Positions 8,915 to 16,983 are shown, numbered from the stretch's first letter. The stretch: 46,786 nucleotides of DNA from Bacilli bacterium (GCA_024408075.1 JAKSVK010000001.1:81273-128058); one strand, 5' to 3'. The notes: generated by a model from the sequence alone, not told the origin. A program made the numbers and translations.

Positions 8915-8939
8915 TATACTAATTATTGTAAAATTACAA
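8915..8939 (+). promoter_or_regulatory. Putative -10 and operator-like palindrome of the acyl-ligase gene
   Basis: TATACT (8915-8920) is a 5 of 6 match to the -10 consensus, but no good -35 is seen. The expected start site coincides with TTGTAA-AA-TTACAA (8926-8939), perfect 6-bp arms, placed between the -10 box and the ribosome site AAAGGAAG. This is a position typical of a repressor operator. The regulator is unknown. Confidence 0.4.
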
Positions 8940-8959
8940 CGCACAAAGGAAGTATTATT

Positions 8960-10966
8960 ATGTATCCTGAATATAATCATATAAAAGAAATGGCGCATTC
9001 TACAGCTTCATTACTAGAAACATCTAGAAGAATGCAGGACATTTTTGATGTTTCAACTAAAAAGAATGCAAAAAAGATTGCAGTTGTATATAGAAATGCT
9101 AAAGGCAAAAAGAGATTTTATACTTATTCTAGAGCTAGAGCACACACTTATGTTATCGCTTCAATTTTAGATAATTTAATGATCCAAAGGCCTAAAAATA
9201 AGCCAATAGTTCTTAAAGCTGCTAACGGACCACACTGGTGTGAAATTTTCTGGGCTATCTTAATGTGTGGCTATAAACCACTACTTGTTGATGCAAAAGC
9301 AACTAAAGAAGGCACAGAAAACTTAATTAAACAAGCTAAAGCAGCTGCTATTATTACTGATGATAACTACTCATATAACATTCCAAAGTTCTCACTAAAT
9401 GACATTTTGGCTGATAAAAAATATTCAACTTATGGATTTAGTGCTAAATGGGAAAACGAAGTTATTTTCTGTTCTAGCGGAACTACTGGGGATGTTAAAC
9501 TCATGGTTTATAATGGTGAAAATTTGATAAATCAAATTGTTGCTGCATATGATATGTGCGAAACAACAAAAGACATTTTCTATCCAAAACGTTATGGACA
9601 AATGAAAATGCTTTCAATGTTACCTTTGCACCACATCTTTGGATTTGCCGCTACATTCCTTTGGTATTTCTATTTCGGAGCAAGCTTTATCTTCCCTAAA
9701 AATAATGCTCCAACAGAAATTCAAAAAGCTTGCCAAAATTCAAAAGTTACACACGTTTACTGTGTTCCACTTTTCTGGGATTCATTAGCTCAAACTATTC
9801 AAAGAAAGAAAGCTTTGTTATCTGAATCAAAACAAGAAAATATTGATAAATTAATTGGTTATAACACTGGTAAAGTAGATTCTGATATGGCTGGACCTTA
9901 TAAAGTCACACAAAAGAGAGTTCAAAAGAGCTTACTTGGACGTAATATTAGATTCTGTATTTCTGGCGGAGGATACCTTGATGGAAAAACTCAAACAATC
10001 ATCAACGGTGTTGGTTATCCATTATATAATGGATATGGTATGACCGAAATCGGAGTTACATCTGTTGAATTAACTCCAGATGTTGTTCTTAGACTTAGAG
10101 GCAGTATTGGAATTCCTCTCCATGGAGTTTCATATAAAATTCTTCCTCAAGGAAATGATCAAAACGTTGGTGAATTATTAGTTAAATCACCTATTACTCA
10201 TATTCGTGAAATTATTGGTGGAGTTGAAAAAGAAGCAAACGTGGATAAAGATGGATATTTCCATACTGGTGATATTGCTGAAAAAGACGCAACTAATAGA
10301 TATTATCTAAAAGGTAGAATTAAAGATGTAATTATCAATTCTGATGGTGAAAATATTTTCCCTGATGAATTAGAATTCTATTTTAAAGACGTTGAAAAAG
10401 TTCAACAGTTATGTGTTCTCGGCATTAACGAAAAAGGAAAATTAAATCAAAAGATCGTTGGTGTTTTTGAAATCGATAATAAAACTAATCAAGAAGAATT
10501 AGAAGGTATTAAAGTCAAGATTAAAGAAATTGGCACTACCGGACTTCCTAAAGGAGTTAAGATTTCTGACTTCTATTTCAGTAGAGGAAAACTTCCAACT
10601 GCTAATAATATGAAAGTAAAACGTTTCGTTATTAAAGAAGCAATTGAATCACGTTCAAAAGAATACATTCCATTTGACTTAAAGAAAGAGCCAAAAAAGA
10701 TTGCTGGTATCGATCCAAATGTCGCAAAAGAATTAGTAGAAAAAATGAGAAAGATTTTTAGTAAAATCTTAATTCTTCCATTATTCAAGATTGATGATGA
10801 TGCTCACTGGGTCAATGATTTAGGTGGAGATTCCATGAGTTATGTTGAACTATTAACTTCTATTCAAGAAGAATTTAAAGTTACTATTCCTGAAAATCTC
10901 TATGGTCAACTTGCAACTATTAACGATTTTGTCGAACAAGTTGCTTTACTTAAGAAGAAAAAATAA
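8960..10966 (+). CDS. Acyl-activating enzyme (AMP-binding) fused to a C-terminal acyl carrier domain
   Basis: A 668-residue two-domain protein. The adenylate-forming domain has the P-loop-like SSGTTGDVK (172-180), the substrate-side MLPLHHIFGF, NGYGMTEIG (A5), GDIAEKDATNRYYLKGRIKDVI (A7/A8) and GKLPTANNMKVKR with the A10 catalytic Lys. The last 80 residues form an acyl carrier fold with LGGDSMSYVEL; Ser625 is the expected phosphopantetheine site. The enzyme would activate a carboxylic (probably fatty) acid with ATP and load it onto its own carrier arm for transfer to an acceptor. No acyltransferase is adjacent, so the product is unknown. It is a single-gene unit with AAAGGAAG before ATG 8960 and lies divergent from fmt. 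Confidence 0.85.
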   Translation: MYPEYNHIKEMAHSTASLLETSRRMQDIFDVSTKKNAKKIAVVYRNAKGKKRFYTYSRARAHTYVIASILDNLMIQRPKNKPIVLKAANGPHWCEIFWAILMCGYKPLLVDAKATKEGTENLIKQAKAAAIITDDNYSYNIPKFSLNDILADKKYSTYGFSAKWENEVIFCSSGTTGDVKLMVYNGENLINQIVAAYDMCETTKDIFYPKRYGQMKMLSMLPLHHIFGFAATFLWYFYFGASFIFPKNNAPTEIQKACQNSKVTHVYCVPLFWDSLAQTIQRKKALLSESKQENIDKLIGYNTGKVDSDMAGPYKVTQKRVQKSLLGRNIRFCISGGGYLDGKTQTIINGVGYPLYNGYGMTEIGVTSVELTPDVVLRLRGSIGIPLHGVSYKILPQGNDQNVGELLVKSPITHIREIIGGVEKEANVDKDGYFHTGDIAEKDATNRYYLKGRIKDVIINSDGENIFPDELEFYFKDVEKVQQLCVLGINEKGKLNQKIVGVFEIDNKTNQEELEGIKVKIKEIGTTGLPKGVKISDFYFSRGKLPTANNMKVKRFVIKEAIESRSKEYIPFDLKKEPKKIAGIDPNVAKELVEKMRKIFSKILILPLFKIDDDAHWVNDLGGDSMSYVELLTSIQEEFKVTIPENLYGQLATINDFVEQVALLKKKK

Positions 10967-10979
10967 TTAAAAATTATAA

Positions 10980-11008
10980 TTGCAAAATTTCTATACATTT
11001 AGTAAGAT
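10980..11008 (+). promoter_or_regulatory. Possible rpsT promoter
   Basis: TTGCAA (10980-10985), 17 nt, TAAGAT (11003-11008): both boxes match 4 of 6 positions, with ideal spacing. No terminator is visible after the acyl-ligase gene, so readthrough is also possible. Confidence 0.35.
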
Positions 11009-11038
11009 TTTAGGCGACGCAATAAAAGAGGAAAAAAC

Positions 11039-11299
11039 ATGGCAAACATTAAATCACAAATTAAACGTAATCGTACAAACGAATTAGCAAATCAAAGAAA
11101 CAAGTCTGCTAAAGCTGCTGTTAGAACTGCAGTTAAGAAAGTTAAATTAGCAGTTGAAGCTAAAGATAAAAAAGCAGCTAATGAAGCATTAGTTGCAGCA
11201 ATTCGTTTAATCGATAAGACTGTCTCTGATGGTATTCAACATAGAAATACTGCCAATAGACAAAAGAGTGAAATTCAAAAATTAGTTAACTCTTTATAA
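11039..11299 (+). CDS. rpsT: Small ribosomal subunit protein bS20
   Basis: An 86-residue, highly basic, all-helical protein that binds 16S rRNA in the body of the 30S subunit. ANIKSQIKRNRTNE at the start and SDGIQHRNTANRQKSEIQKLVN at the end are typical. Ribosome site AGAGGA. In Bacilli rpsT lies between holA and lepA on the strand opposite to holA, as here. Its stop codon directly abuts the holA stop codon on the other strand, and the apparent terminator lies about 45 nt further on, inside holA. Confidence 0.97.
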   Translation: MANIKSQIKRNRTNELANQRNKSAKAAVRTAVKKVKLAVEAKDKKAANEALVAAIRLIDKTVSDGIQHRNTANRQKSEIQKLVNSL

Positions 11300-12283
11300 T
11301 TAATTGCGTTTGAATTTTAATAAAAATAGCTCAAAAGCATAATAGCGGTCAACCAGACCGCTTTTTATTTCGCTATCTAAGTTATAAAGTTCTTCTAAAG
11401 CATTCAAAATTCCTTGCTCACTTATAAGTGACAAAGACTTAGACATAACAAATACACGTCCAGGTTTAATTTTTAATTGTTTAGCAACTTCCTCTTGTGG
11501 AAGATGTTCTTTTCTTGATAAATATCTAATTTGATTTAATAAACGAAATTGTGATGCAAGTTGAGAAATAAGAACAACAGGTTCGATATTATCAACTTTT
11601 AAGTCTTTAAATAAATTAACAGCTTCAACATTTTTGCCTTCAATTAATAAATTTGAAAGCATAAAAGCATTATCTTCAAGTTTTCTGGTCACCATTTTAG
11701 TTACGTCTTGATATTTAATGTGATCGGTATATAAAGATAATTTTTCGATATTGTTTTTAAGTAAAGCAACATCAGAATCACATCGAGCAGCTAATTCAAA
11801 AAGTGCATCTTTATCTATAATAATATTGTTTTTTGCACAATAAGTTTTGATGTATTCAGTAAAGTTTTTTTCATCTGGATCAACAATTTGAATGATTTTT
11901 CCTTTGTCTTTAAGTGATTCTAGAATCGAATTTTTTAAATCAATCTCAGAAGAAACCACAGACATAATTAATACGGATTGCTCATCATTATCAGAATTTA
12001 CATATTCTTCTAAAACATCATATTGTTGGTCAGTTTCTATTTTGTTTTTAGGTTTTGGTTTACAGAAAAAATAACAATTTTCTAAAGAAACAACCTTTTT
12101 ATCATATCCAAGAGAAACATATCGACATTCATCCACCGCTTCTTGAACTAAAACATTAAACCCATCGATTTTAACAAAATTAAATTCATCTAATGTTTCA
12201 TTTTCGCCAAGAAAAGATGCAGTAATCTTTTTAATCTGCGACTTAATGGTTGGATATTGGTTTCCGTAAATAAAATAAATCAT
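11300..12283 (-). CDS. holA: DNA polymerase III delta subunit
   Basis: The clamp-loader delta subunit, which opens the beta clamp; 327 residues, normal size. The start MIYFIYGNQYPTIKSQIKKI and the later EEYVNSDNDEQSVLIMSV, AARCDSDVALLKNNIEKLSLY, AFMLSNLLIEGKNVEAVNLF and QLASQFRLLNQIRYL match the YqeN/HolA pattern. It follows comEC at 32 nt. ATG 12283 has no Shine-Dalgarno sequence; two overlapping TATAAT boxes lie upstream, the nearer ending 7 nt before the ATG. The 3' end encodes the rpsT terminator on the opposite strand. Confidence 0.92.
   Translation of the reverse strand: MIYFIYGNQYPTIKSQIKKITASFLGENETLDEFNFVKIDGFNVLVQEAVDECRYVSLGYDKKVVSLENCYFFCKPKPKNKIETDQQYDVLEEYVNSDNDEQSVLIMSVVSSEIDLKNSILESLKDKGKIIQIVDPDEKNFTEYIKTYCAKNNIIIDKDALFELAARCDSDVALLKNNIEKLSLYTDHIKYQDVTKMVTRKLEDNAFMLSNLLIEGKNVEAVNLFKDLKVDNIEPVVLISQLASQFRLLNQIRYLSRKEHLPQEEVAKQLKIKPGRVFVMSKSLSLISEQGILNALEELYNLDSEIKSGLVDRYYAFELFLLKFKRN
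11344..11366 (+). terminator. Intrinsic terminator of rpsT, embedded in the holA coding region
   Basis: AGCGGTC, loop AACCA, GACCGCT, then TTTTTATTT downstream on the plus strand: a 7-bp GC-rich stem with a T run. On the minus strand the same bases encode holA residues (KSGLVDRY region) and lack a following T run, so termination is for rpsT only. Confidence 0.85.
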
Positions 12284-12290
12284 CGGTATA

Positions 12291-12301
12291 ATTATATTAT
12301 A
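12291..12301 (-). promoter_or_regulatory. Tandem overlapping -10 boxes immediately before holA
   Basis: Minus-strand TATAAT occurs at 12291-12296 and again at 12296-12301, sharing one base. The nearer ends 7 nt before the ATG, so transcription should begin at or within 1 nt of the start codon. No good -35 is evident. Confidence 0.5.
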
Positions 12302-12315
12302 ACAATGTCATAAGT

Positions 12316-14316
12316 TTACAAAGAATAACAAATAGTTCCTTCTAAATCTGTTCTTCTTATTTTAATGTGATGCTTAAGTAATAAACCAATTACACTTTGC
12401 TCAGGGTGACCATATGAATTCTTTCCAACAGATATGACCGCTTCCTTAGCATTTATTAGGTTTAAAAACGGTTCGCTTGTAGAAGTAGATGAGCCATGAT
12501 GTCCAACTTTTAGTATGTCACAATCAAGACTTTTGTATTCTTCTACAATTTTGTTTTCAATATTTTTAGGTGCATCACCCATTATTAAAAATTTTGTATT
12601 ATTTATATTAAAGTATAAGACTAATGACCTATCATTATCTTCATTCCATATCGATGAATATGTATTTAAATTTTTAATATATAAGTCACCTATTTTTAAT
12701 GGAAAAGATGTATAACTTGTAAAGTAATTATCAACATTAAAATTAATCATAAGTGAACTAGCTGCACCATTATGATCAAAATCATTATGAGTCGTAATAA
12801 GTGCATCAATCTTATATATTTGTAGTTTTTTGAAAAACGGAATCAAACAATCTTTTGCTATATCCTTATATATATTACCCCCTGTATCGATAAGTACAGT
12901 GCTGTTCTTATAAGAAATTAAGCAGGCATCACCTTGTCCAACATTTATAAAATATACATTTATGTTTGATAAGTGTTTAAAAGGTACACAGTTAATACAA
13001 ATAAATGATGTAAAAACTACCACAGATACTCTGTATAGTTCTTTTAAACTTATAGAAAATATATAAATTATAAATAAAAGCATTAATTCATATAAAAGAA
13101 CGATTGACGGATCAAAAGGTGGAATATATATTTTCAAAAATATGGGTTTCAACCCTTTGCAAATATTACCTATAAAATTAGTGAAACCATTTAAAGGCTT
13201 GCCTATTGGTATGCCGACTAATCCAACTATTCCAAAAAAAGAATAAATCATCATTAATGGAGTTAATAAGAGCTGAAACGGAACTGATAAAGGCGATATT
13301 TCGTTATAGTACTTTATTGTAAAAGGTAAGAAAAACAGTGAAATAACACCAGTTAATAATAGCTTCTTTTTAATACCTTTTAATTTTCTAAACGAGCCAT
13401 TTACAAAAAGGCAAACAATTGGAATTAAATATGCAAATAAGAACGTATCTTGGCGTGCTAAATTAAAATCTATCAGCATGAAAACTATTCCAGATCCACA
13501 TAGTAAATTTAGATACGAAAATTTGTCTTTTAAAAGGTATTTGTTAATCCATTTTAAGTGAAGTAATGTAACAAATTTTATCACCACAAATCGCGGAAAA
13601 GTAAATATCCCATATATTGTTAACAATATATTTGATATTAAAATTGCATATTTTTCTTTGCATAAGTAGCCAACAAGAAAAGATATTAACTTATAAAATA
13701 GATATAAGAAAATTCCACTATTAGAAATTAGTCTAATCAAATGTAATTCAGAAAATAAACTAGCTGTTTCACCAGTTTTTGTTGATCCAAAAAGTAAAGA
13801 GCCGATTAATCCGCTCGTGTTCTCATCAAATTGAGATAAAAATCGCTTCTTTAATTGCTGAATTTTAATTGGATTAGAAAATACTACATTAATTTTTGGA
13901 TTAACAATTTCTGAATAAACGCCTTTTTTATTTAAATAATCTTTAAAATCAAATTGAGATTCAATCGTTTGAAAGCTTAATTTTTTCTTATCTCCTTTAA
14001 TAGTTAAAATATCCCCTATTTCTCGAGAGTTATTTTTTTCATAAATATAAAGTTTTTCAAATGAACTAGAAGCTATAAAATAATTCTCTTTTACCTCAAT
14101 AACTAAACATTTGTACTCACTTTTTTGAAAATTAGGCCTAATAAAGGATAATCCAAGACCTATTAAAAATACTCCTAAAGCCACTGCTACATGCTTTTTA
14201 GAAAATCTCTTCCAAGTAAATAGCAATATTAAAATAGTTTCAATGATTCCAAGTATTAATGCATACCTTAAATTCAATCCTATTAATAAGGATATAAATA
14301 ATACTAGTAATGTCAC
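12316..14316 (-). CDS. comEC: ComEC/Rec2 DNA-uptake channel protein
   Basis: A polytopic membrane protein of 666 residues that forms the channel for single-stranded DNA in natural transformation. Residues 1-70 hold the first hydrophobic segments, followed by the soluble OB-like part. About 165-430 is the Competence domain (FDENTSGLIGSLLFGSTKTG, then many membrane segments). From about 450 a metallo-beta-lactamase-like domain follows: FINVGQGDACLI, LIDTGG, TTHNDFDHNGAA (H-x-D-x-D-H) and LKVGHHGSSTS. It starts at GTG 14316, overlapping the comEA stop by 4 nt. ComEB is absent between them, as in many Bacilli. Confidence 0.94.
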   Translation of the reverse strand: MTLLVLFISLLIGLNLRYALILGIIETILILLFTWKRFSKKHVAVALGVFLIGLGLSFIRPNFQKSEYKCLVIEVKENYFIASSSFEKLYIYEKNNSREIGDILTIKGDKKKLSFQTIESQFDFKDYLNKKGVYSEIVNPKINVVFSNPIKIQQLKKRFLSQFDENTSGLIGSLLFGSTKTGETASLFSELHLIRLISNSGIFLYLFYKLISFLVGYLCKEKYAILISNILLTIYGIFTFPRFVVIKFVTLLHLKWINKYLLKDKFSYLNLLCGSGIVFMLIDFNLARQDTFLFAYLIPIVCLFVNGSFRKLKGIKKKLLLTGVISLFFLPFTIKYYNEISPLSVPFQLLLTPLMMIYSFFGIVGLVGIPIGKPLNGFTNFIGNICKGLKPIFLKIYIPPFDPSIVLLYELMLLFIIYIFSISLKELYRVSVVVFTSFICINCVPFKHLSNINVYFINVGQGDACLISYKNSTVLIDTGGNIYKDIAKDCLIPFFKKLQIYKIDALITTHNDFDHNGAASSLMINFNVDNYFTSYTSFPLKIGDLYIKNLNTYSSIWNEDNDRSLVLYFNINNTKFLIMGDAPKNIENKIVEEYKSLDCDILKVGHHGSSTSTSEPFLNLINAKEAVISVGKNSYGHPEQSVIGLLLKHHIKIRRTDLEGTICYSL

Positions 14317-14852
14317 ACGTGAAGAATTACATAATTTCTAATCTTTTTATAAGTGGCATTTCCTACTCCATAAACATCTTGAAGTTGTTCCAAAGTAGAA
14401 AATAAGCCATTACTATTTCGATGATTAACAATTGAATTAGCAATTGTCGTTGAAATTCCATCTATACTTGCTAAAACTTCCGCTGTATCACTATTAATAT
14501 TTACTTTAGTAACTTCATTAGATCCACATATATCTGATGCATCAAATTTACTCGCAATATAGTAAGTAACTCCGTTTGTAATTAAAGCATCTTCATAATA
14601 TGCTCTTGAATCAGCGTTTGATGAAATTCCTCCTGCGCTTTCAATTAAATCTGCCATAGTAGAATTTTCTTTCATCGTATAACTACCAGGTTTATAAACT
14701 GCTCCCTCAATCGTTGTAGAAAAAGTATGAGAACTTACTTCTGCAGTATCTGTTGTACCATTTGATGTAATTGAGATATTTGGGTCTAAAACCATGAACA
14801 CAGTAATCGCGGCAACGGCAGCAATTACAACACCAATAATTAGTTTTATCAT
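14313..14852 (-). CDS. comEA: ComEA DNA receptor with SLBB and helix-hairpin-helix domains
   Basis: A 179-residue membrane-anchored DNA-binding protein for transformation. Residues 4-22 form the membrane anchor (LIIGVVIAAVAAITVFMVL). About 50-105 is the SLBB-type domain (IEGAVYKPGSYTMKENSTMADLIESAGGI). The last 65 residues contain the helix-hairpin-helix (VNINSDTAEVLASIDGISTTIANSIVNHR...VYGVGNATYKKIRNYV). Ribosome site GAGGAGG. It lies in comEA-comEC-holA order, which supports a DNA-uptake function; a full competence system would need pilus genes elsewhere. Confidence 0.94.
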   Translation of the reverse strand: MIKLIIGVVIAAVAAITVFMVLDPNISITSNGTTDTAEVSSHTFSTTIEGAVYKPGSYTMKENSTMADLIESAGGISSNADSRAYYEDALITNGVTYYIASKFDASDICGSNEVTKVNINSDTAEVLASIDGISTTIANSIVNHRNSNGLFSTLEQLQDVYGVGNATYKKIRNYVILHV

Positions 14853-14919
14853 AATAAAACCTCCTCACTTATATAGAGGGGGCAAAATATCAATTTTGAT
14901 TAAATTATTTTTAGGCAAG

Positions 14920-14941
14920 AAAAAAGACCCTAAAGGGTCTT
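14920..14941 (-). terminator. Intrinsic terminator of greA
   Basis: AAGACCC, loop TAAA, GGGTCTT, with a T run on both sides depending on strand. It begins 12 nt after the greA stop and isolates greA from comEA. Confidence 0.9.
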
Positions 14942-14953
14942 ATTTTTTCTTAA

Positions 14954-15424
14954 TTAAGCACCAATCTTAACAATTTCAACTTTGTAAGGGATTTTGCTTT
15001 TAACTTCAACGATATCTCCTACAGAAGCTCCAACAAGTGCTTCACCTAATGGACAAGCATTTGAAATTTTATGAGCGAATGGATCGCTTTCAACTGTACC
15101 AACAATGAGATATTGTTCTTGTTTTCCTGTTTCAACAAATTTGATAGTAACTTGATTACCAAGGGCAACTCTATTGCCTTTTTTCTTATCTTCATCAATG
15201 ATAACTGCGTTAGAAAGAATATCTTCAATTTCTTTAATTCTGCCTTCAACTTCGGCTTGTCTATTTCTTGCTGCATCATAATCAGCGTTTTCGCTTAAGT
15301 CACCTTGAGCACGAGCTTCTGCTAATTGCTTTTTAACTTCATCTCTGACGTTTTCAATCAAATCACGAAGTTCATCTTGTAACTTTTTATAACCAGCTTT
15401 TGTTAATTGTTGTCTTTCTTCCAT
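14954..15424 (-). CDS. greA: Transcription elongation factor GreA
   Basis: A 156-residue factor that enters the RNA polymerase secondary channel and stimulates cleavage of backtracked RNA. The N-terminal coiled coil carries the acidic tip in GDLSENADYDAARNRQAEVEGRIKEIE; the C-terminal FKBP-like domain contains SDPFAHKISNACPLGEALVGASVGDIVEV. Ribosome site GAGGTC before ATG 15424. TATAAT at 15452-15457 (minus) is the likely -10. A strong terminator follows. Confidence 0.97.
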   Translation of the reverse strand: MEERQQLTKAGYKKLQDELRDLIENVRDEVKKQLAEARAQGDLSENADYDAARNRQAEVEGRIKEIEDILSNAVIIDEDKKKGNRVALGNQVTIKFVETGKQEQYLIVGTVESDPFAHKISNACPLGEALVGASVGDIVEVKSKIPYKVEIVKIGA

Positions 15425-15489
15425 GTCTATGACCTCGATATTCTATGCGTTATTATAACAATAACGATTTATATATTCCATAACTATTT

Positions 15490-15518
15490 TTAACTTTAAT
15501 TTGACTATTCTATATACT
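15490..15518 (+). promoter_or_regulatory. Possible promoter of the chromate transporter pair
   Basis: TTAACT (15490-15495), 17 nt, TATACT (15513-15518), 4 of 6 and 5 of 6 matches. It would give a leader of about 40 nt lacking an evident ribosome site. Confidence 0.4.
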
Positions 15519-15564
15519 AAACTATTGCTAGGTTGTTATTCTTTAGAAAAACAAAACACTAAAA

Positions 15565-16152
15565 ATGAAGAAAGAAAGTTCAATTAAGCAATATTTAATC
15601 TTAATGTTCACCTTTTTCAAGATAGGTTTATTTACTTTTGGTGGAGGATACGCGATGATTCCTCTTATTCAAGATGAAATTTGTAATAAACACAAATGGA
15701 TTTCTGAAGAAGAAATATTAGATATTATAGCTATTAGTGAAACTACTCCTGGTCCAATTGCAGTAAATGCTGCAACTTTTGTTGGCTATAGAGTAGCAGG
15801 CGTTTTAGGAGCAATCTTCGCCACTATTGGACTAGCCATACCTTCATTTGTAATTATTTTTGTTATTTCATTTTTCTATAAAGATTTTATTAAAATCAAA
15901 TTCTTTGATGCATTATTTAAAGGCTTAAAAATTGGAGTCATATTATTACTTTTCTCTGCTGTAATCAGATTATTTAAGTCATTCAAAATAAACTTATTAG
16001 GAATAATAATTTTTGCAATTGTGTTAGTGGTTTCGATCGTATTTTCATTTATCAACATCACTTTTAACTATCTTTCACTTGGTTTGATTCTTGCTGGAAT
16101 TTTTACAGGTTTACTTATAACTGCATTATCAAAAAGGAGGGAAAATAAATGA
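15565..16152 (+). CDS. Chromate transporter-family protein, first half of a split pair
   Basis: A 195-residue membrane protein of the CHR family (short-chain type). The signature FKIGLFTFGGGYAMIPLIQDEI is at the start, followed by ISETTPGPIAVNAATFVGYRVAG and several hydrophobic helices. Long CHR proteins contain this unit twice in one chain; here the halves are two genes. Known members export chromate or transport sulfate-like anions, but in host-associated anaerobes the real substrate is uncertain. It overlaps the second gene by 4 nt. No clear Shine-Dalgarno sequence precedes ATG 15565. It lies between greA and the alaS operon, where Bacillus has other genes. Confidence 0.88.
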   Translation: MKKESSIKQYLILMFTFFKIGLFTFGGGYAMIPLIQDEICNKHKWISEEEILDIIAISETTPGPIAVNAATFVGYRVAGVLGAIFATIGLAIPSFVIIFVISFFYKDFIKIKFFDALFKGLKIGVILLLFSAVIRLFKSFKINLLGIIIFAIVLVVSIVFSFINITFNYLSLGLILAGIFTGLLITALSKRRENK

Positions 16153-16721
16153 TTCTATTTGAATTATTTTATACATTCTTTTTGATAGGATTATTCACCT
16201 TTGGCGGCGGTTATGCGATGATCCCTATGATCCAAGAACAAGTTGTAAATAAAGGCTGGATTAGTGAAACTGCTTTAACAGACTTTATTGCTATTAGCGA
16301 AGCTACACCTGGTCCTTTCGCTATTAATATTGCTACTTTTGTTGGAAATTCTGTTGGTAATGTCGGAGGAGCATTATTAGCCACTTTAGGTGTAATTCTT
16401 CCTTCGCTTATTATCATTATTATTATTGCTGCTATCTTAAAAAGATTTATTAAAAATAGATTCGTTCAAGGCGCATTAAAATATGTTAAACCAGTTGTTT
16501 TAGGTCTTATTCTTTCAACCGCGATTACAATTTGTTTAAAAGTAACAATGTTCCAAAACGGGTCATTACAATCCTCAATTAATATAGATAAAAAGAGCAT
16601 AATTTTATTAGTTATGATGATTGGATTTATGCTTATTTATAAACAAGTTAAAAAGAAAAGCCTAAGTCCATTAAAGATCTTAGGCATTTGCGGATTACTT
16701 GGTATAATTATATTTATATAA
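16149..16721 (+). CDS. Chromate transporter-family protein, second half of a split pair
   Basis: A 190-residue CHR-family membrane protein, similar to its upstream partner: FFLIGLFTFGGGYAMIPMIQEQVV, then ISEATPGPFAINIATFVGNSVGN. The pair presumably forms a heteromer with opposite topology. A strong ribosome site (AAGGAGGG) lies inside the end of the first gene and the start overlaps its stop by 4 nt. Its TAA directly abuts the TAA of the convergent DUF1292 gene, and its 3' end carries the terminator hairpin of that operon on the opposite strand. Confidence 0.88.
   Translation: MILFELFYTFFLIGLFTFGGGYAMIPMIQEQVVNKGWISETALTDFIAISEATPGPFAINIATFVGNSVGNVGGALLATLGVILPSLIIIIIIAAILKRFIKNRFVQGALKYVKPVVLGLILSTAITICLKVTMFQNGSLQSSINIDKKSIILLVMMIGFMLIYKQVKKKSLSPLKILGICGLLGIIIFI
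16651..16685 (-). terminator. Intrinsic terminator of the alaS-ruvX-DUF1292 operon, inside the chromate transporter gene
   Basis: On the minus strand GCCTAAG and CTTAGGC (16660-16666 and 16679-16685) form a 7-bp stem, extendable by two pairs with a one-base bulge, followed by TTTTCTTTT. It lies about 40 nt past the DUF1292 stop, wholly within the coding region of the convergent gene. Confidence 0.72.
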
Positions 16722-16979
16722 TTATTTTTCAGGGAAGTCTTCTGAGAAAGCGTTAAAAACTTCTTCAACTTCCTCATATTCTTCATCACTTTCAATCTCT
16801 TTAAGTTCTCCTTCGTCAGTGTATTCCATAGCAATGACTTCTTCAGGGAGATTTTTTTCATAAAGGAAAACATATTTTTTCTTACGCGCTTCATGTTCGT
16901 AAGTAAACAAAATTTCCATCACACGTTGTTTACCGTTTTCATCAGTAATCACGATTTCTTTTTCATCATTAATATCCAT
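16722..16979 (-). CDS. DUF1292 (YrzB-like) acidic protein
   Basis: An 85-residue acidic protein; EIVITDENGKQRVMEILFTYEHEARKKKYVFLYEK is the DUF1292 pattern of YrzB. Its function is not established. In Bacilli it is regularly found next to ruvX and alaS, as here (4 nt after ruvX). The C-terminal quarter is strongly acidic (ELKEIESDEEYEEVEEVF). Confidence 0.9.
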   Translation of the reverse strand: MDINDEKEIVITDENGKQRVMEILFTYEHEARKKKYVFLYEKNLPEEVIAMEYTDEGELKEIESDEEYEEVEEVFNAFSEDFPEK

Positions 16980-16983
16980 AAAT

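Noticed and set aside
14853-14880. Hairpin sequestering the comEA ribosome site (CCTC / GAGG)
   Set aside because: Only four contiguous pairs form, with a large loop; not distinguishable from chance.
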